Shown here: piece by piece, positions 50,595 to 52,174 of the stretch
Layout: the number at the start of each line of letters is the position of its first letter
Numbering within the stretch: the stretch's first letter is position 1
DNA from: Vibrio sinensis
Lineage (GTDB): Bacteria > Pseudomonadota > Gammaproteobacteria > Enterobacterales > Vibrionaceae
Direction of reading: 5' to 3'
NCBI RefSeq assembly: GCF_003605645.1
Contig: NZ_QVMU01000031.1
Coordinates: 1 to 52,174, forward strand
Length of the DNA stretch: 52,174 nt
Notes under the pieces: model-generated
Database searches by the model: none
The model's input: only the letters and a program-made list of their open reading frames with translations
Told to the model about the DNA's origin: nothing
Translations under genes and position numbers: made by a program

Positions 50595-50951
50595 ATGAAA
50601 AACATTCATATTACATCGCCACTGGCGATAAAACAGGCTTATTTAGAAAAACTGAAAGCATTTTGTCTCACCGCACCTGAAAAAGACATCGTGTTGTTCT
50701 TTGACAAATGCCATCTTGGTAATCACTGTATCGAGCATAGTTTTAACCCTGAACGATATCACCAAGAACTTTCCTGCGGACAAGGCTCCGAATCATCCGA
50801 CATTCTTACTTCATGCCGACTATGCAGAACATTTATGCGTGTGGTAATTGACGCGGTTCCACAACGACCTGAGCTAAAAGCGTTTTTTAAACGAGAGCCC
50901 GCAACCTGCTCAATTTGCGCGGAAGGAAAACAAGAAGATCTTTCGTATTAA
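50595..50951 (+). CDS. Hypothetical Cys-rich protein, 118 aa
   Basis: 118 residues from the ATG at 50595 (MKNIHITSPLAIKQAY). It has seven or so cysteines: KCHLGNHC, LSCGQG, TSCRLCRTF and CSICAEG. The pattern HQ-x-L ... CG ... C-x-LC-x2-F also occurs at the C terminus of the 48867-49877 product, suggesting a shared zinc-binding unit. Function unknown. Confidence 0.58.
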   Translation: MKNIHITSPLAIKQAYLEKLKAFCLTAPEKDIVLFFDKCHLGNHCIEHSFNPERYHQELSCGQGSESSDILTSCRLCRTFMRVVIDAVPQRPELKAFFKREPATCSICAEGKQEDLSY

Positions 50952-51002
50952 AACATCATACTTAAAGGCAGAGAAGACTTGCTCTCGCTGCCTATTTTGA
51001 TG

Positions 51003-51245
51003 TTAGTTAGAAATGTGGTTATGGGCTGAACTTTCAAGCCTTTCTGCAAGCCATACCTTAATGATCGACTGCCGTGTAACACCTACGCGGCTAGCTTCGC
51101 GATCTAATGACTCAAGCATCCATGCGGGAAAGTCTACATCGACTCGTTTCTGTTTTTGCATTGGACGATTAACTTTAGATAAATCTAGTTCATCTAAAAT
51201 GTCATCGTCACTTTCAAACTTGGCATCAAACTCATGCGCTTTCAT
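51003..51245 (-). CDS. brnA: BrnA-family antitoxin
   Basis: 80 residues. The N terminus is acidic (FESDDDILDELDLSKV) and the C-terminal ribbon-helix-helix (RVDVDFPAWMLESLDREASR, GVTRQSIIKVWLAERLE) is the DNA-binding half typical of BrnA/CopG antitoxins. BrnA neutralises the BrnT RNase and represses the operon. The toxin gene upstream is truncated, so BrnA survives as an orphan. Confidence 0.8.
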   Translation of the reverse strand: MKAHEFDAKFESDDDILDELDLSKVNRPMQKQKRVDVDFPAWMLESLDREASRVGVTRQSIIKVWLAERLESSAHNHISN

Positions 51246-51345
51246 ATAAGTTCACCTCCGCTTTGCGTGAACGTCTGACTGAAATGATCCTAAGATTTAC
51301 AGTAAGGATTGAATGGTCCACTATAACACACTGGCAAAAACCTAC
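51232..51345 (-). pseudogene. brnT toxin remnant (5' truncated)
   Basis: Reading the frame that overlaps the brnA start by 14 bases gives the C-terminal part of BrnT, ending LRIISVRRSRKAEVNLYESA with a TGA at 51234-51232. IISxRRxxxxE-x3-YE is the hallmark of BrnT. The recognisable sequence begins near 51345, and no start codon or N-terminal half is found upstream, where the type III module begins. It is thus a truncated toxin gene. Confidence 0.75.
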
Positions 51346-51359
51346 GATCTGAATAGAGC

Positions 51360-51391
51360 TTGTAAGAATAACAAGAAAAGACTAATATAAT
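51360..51391 (+). promoter_or_regulatory. Promoter of the type III antitoxin RNA
   Basis: -35 TTGTAA (51360-51365), 17-base spacer and -10 TAATAT (51383-51388), with TATAAT overlapping at 51386-51391. Transcription would begin near 51396-51398, at the edge of the first tandem repeat. Confidence 0.65.
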
Positions 51392-51397
51392 GTTGTA

Positions 51398-51497
51398 GAT
51401 GAAAGGCGGTAGAGGCATCCCCTTGTAAAACAGCATCAACCTCATTGGATGAGTGGCGGTAGAGGTATCCCCACATGAAACAGTATCAACCTCATTG
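51398..51497 (+). ncRNA. Type III antitoxin RNA (two 50-bp tandem repeats)
   Basis: Two direct 50-base repeats, 51398-51447 and 51448-51497, share 42 of 50 positions, including GGCGGTAGAGG and ATCAACCTCATTG. They are followed by a terminator and then the toxin gene, the arrangement of ToxI, CptI and TenpI antitoxin RNAs. The transcript would be cut by the toxin into repeat units that fold and inhibit it. Two repeats is the short end of the known range. Confidence 0.8.
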
Positions 51498-51513
51498 GAT
51501 TAATCTACACAAT

Positions 51514-51537
51514 GAAGCCCCTTTATGGGGTTTTTTT
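51514..51537 (+). terminator. Attenuating terminator between antitoxin RNA and toxin
   Basis: AAGCCCC-TTTAT-GGGGTTT with one G-T pair, followed by T. In type III systems this partial terminator lets only some transcripts reach the toxin gene. Confidence 0.85.
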
Positions 51538-51554
51538 GTGCCCGAAGGAAAATA

Positions 51555-51995
51555 ATGGATATTAGAACGTTAAACCAGAACGCCTATGCTCAACTAGCTA
51601 AGGATAGGCCGCAGGTACTCGAGAAGAACCGTAGCTATGGGATCGTATCTATTACGGTAAACGATCTTATCTACGCAATACCATTACGAAGCAATATGAA
51701 TCATAGCAACGGATTTAAAACAATCTCTATGAAACGGGGGAACAAACTCATCTGGAACGGACTTGATTATTCCAAAGCCCTTGTCGTGCAATCCACGGAT
51801 ATTGAACCAACAGCTTTTAAGCTTCGAGAGAAAAAAGAGTTTGATAAAATTCAATCAAACAAAGAAAAAATCATAGCGGATTTTGAGAAGTATGTAACGG
51901 CTTACATTGCATGTGTAAAGAAAGGAACATCTACAACAGACCACCGTTTTAAATTCACCACATTACAATACTTTCATACTGAATTCGGCATTTAA
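51555..51995 (+). CDS. tenpN: TenpN/ToxN-family type III toxin
   Basis: 146 residues from the ATG with AAGGA six bases upstream. SYGIVSITVNDLIYAIPLRS, then NHSNGFKTIS and a GLDYSKALVV stretch match the ToxN/AbiQ/TenpN endoribonuclease pattern; the second half is helical (FDKIQSNKEKIIADFEKYVT). These enzymes cleave host and antitoxin RNA and can abort phage infection. The terminator-repeat arrangement upstream and the family resemblance support the call. It is followed by its own terminator. Confidence 0.85.
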   Translation: MDIRTLNQNAYAQLAKDRPQVLEKNRSYGIVSITVNDLIYAIPLRSNMNHSNGFKTISMKRGNKLIWNGLDYSKALVVQSTDIEPTAFKLREKKEFDKIQSNKEKIIADFEKYVTAYIACVKKGTSTTDHRFKFTTLQYFHTEFGI

Positions 51996-51998
51996 AAA

Positions 51999-52026
51999 AA
52001 TGCCTGTGTTTTTCAACACAAGCATT
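51999..52026 (+). terminator. Terminator of the type III toxin gene
   Basis: AATGC-C-TGTGTT-TTTC-AACACA-A-GCATT: 11 pairs with one mismatch, 4 bases after the toxin stop. On the circle it also faces the leftward Fis-like gene. Confidence 0.8.
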
Positions 52027-52174
52027 AAAGATCGGGAGTAGCCACAACACGGCATTGCTATTTTTGGGTTGAGCTTGTTTTTGCTCTAAGGCGCCATTGA
52101 GATATATTAGCCCCACCAATTTAAAAATAACGCCTATATTTTCGCCAATGCATCCGTATCGTCCCTCGATTGAT
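52027..52174. repeat. Terminal direct repeat (circular overlap), right copy
   Basis: Identical to 1-148. It should be removed to obtain the 52,026-bp circle. Confidence 0.93.

Noticed and set aside
51398..51497. Two repeats considered as a CRISPR array
   Set aside because: They are directly adjacent 50-bp units without unique spacers and are followed by a terminator and a ToxN-like gene; no cas genes exist.
1..52174. tRNA, rRNA and antibiotic-resistance genes
   Set aside because: None was found when reading both strands; all large frames have other explanations.

Overview
The window is one complete circular conjugative plasmid. Bases 52027-52174 repeat bases 1-148 exactly, so the molecule is 52,026 bp with a 148-base assembly overlap. 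Codon usage, a GlyGly-CTERM secreted protease, the IS91-type transposase and the type IVb pilus point to a Vibrionaceae host, most likely Vibrio. This is inferred from gene character only; no database was searched. No antibiotic-resistance genes and no CRISPR array were seen.

Layout. (1) 0-1 kb: a Fis-like protein and an unknown gene. (2) 1-6.8 kb: DNA processing, with a large relaxase and a MobC-type accessory protein leftward, a candidate oriT at about 4.65-4.92 kb, and a TraK/TraL/TraM-like (StbABC-like) operon rightward. (3) 6.8-16.5 kb: a probable leading region whose genes nearly all run leftward: small unknown genes, ArdC antirestriction protein, a ParF/ParG-type partition pair, a HigBA-type toxin-antitoxin pair and the replication initiator. 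This part is unusually rich in hairpins, including three diverged copies of one structured element. An IS91-family insertion interrupts it. (4) 16.9-29.8 kb: a CI/LexA-like S24 repressor divergent from a full VirB2-VirB11/VirD4 type IV secretion operon that also carries ssb. (5) 30-35 kb: an HTH gene, a Phd/RelE-type toxin-antitoxin pair, conjugation-associated small genes and a TraE-type topoisomerase III. (6) 35-44.8 kb: an IncI-like type IVb pilus cluster (PilL-like, TcpQ-like, PilN, O, P, Q, R, S, a second pilin, PilV-like). (7) 44.8-51 kb: cargo of mostly unknown genes, a trypsin-like GlyGly-CTERM protease, and the lytic transglycosylase. (8) 51-52 kb: a lone BrnA antitoxin with a truncated brnT, and a type III (TenpIN/ToxIN-like) toxin-antitoxin module made of two 50-bp tandem repeats, a terminator and the toxin gene.

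How it works together. The relaxosome genes nick at oriT and VirD4 couples the strand to the VirB channel, while the thin type IVb pilus probably stabilises mating pairs. ArdC would enter the recipient early. Three toxin-antitoxin systems and the par locus secure maintenance. Replication appears to be controlled by a structured leader with a translationally coupled leader peptide and a long-range pseudoknot, as in IncI/IncB/IncL plasmids. The S24 repressor has a two-arm operator over a consensus promoter at the head of the transfer operon, which suggests SOS-inducible transfer.
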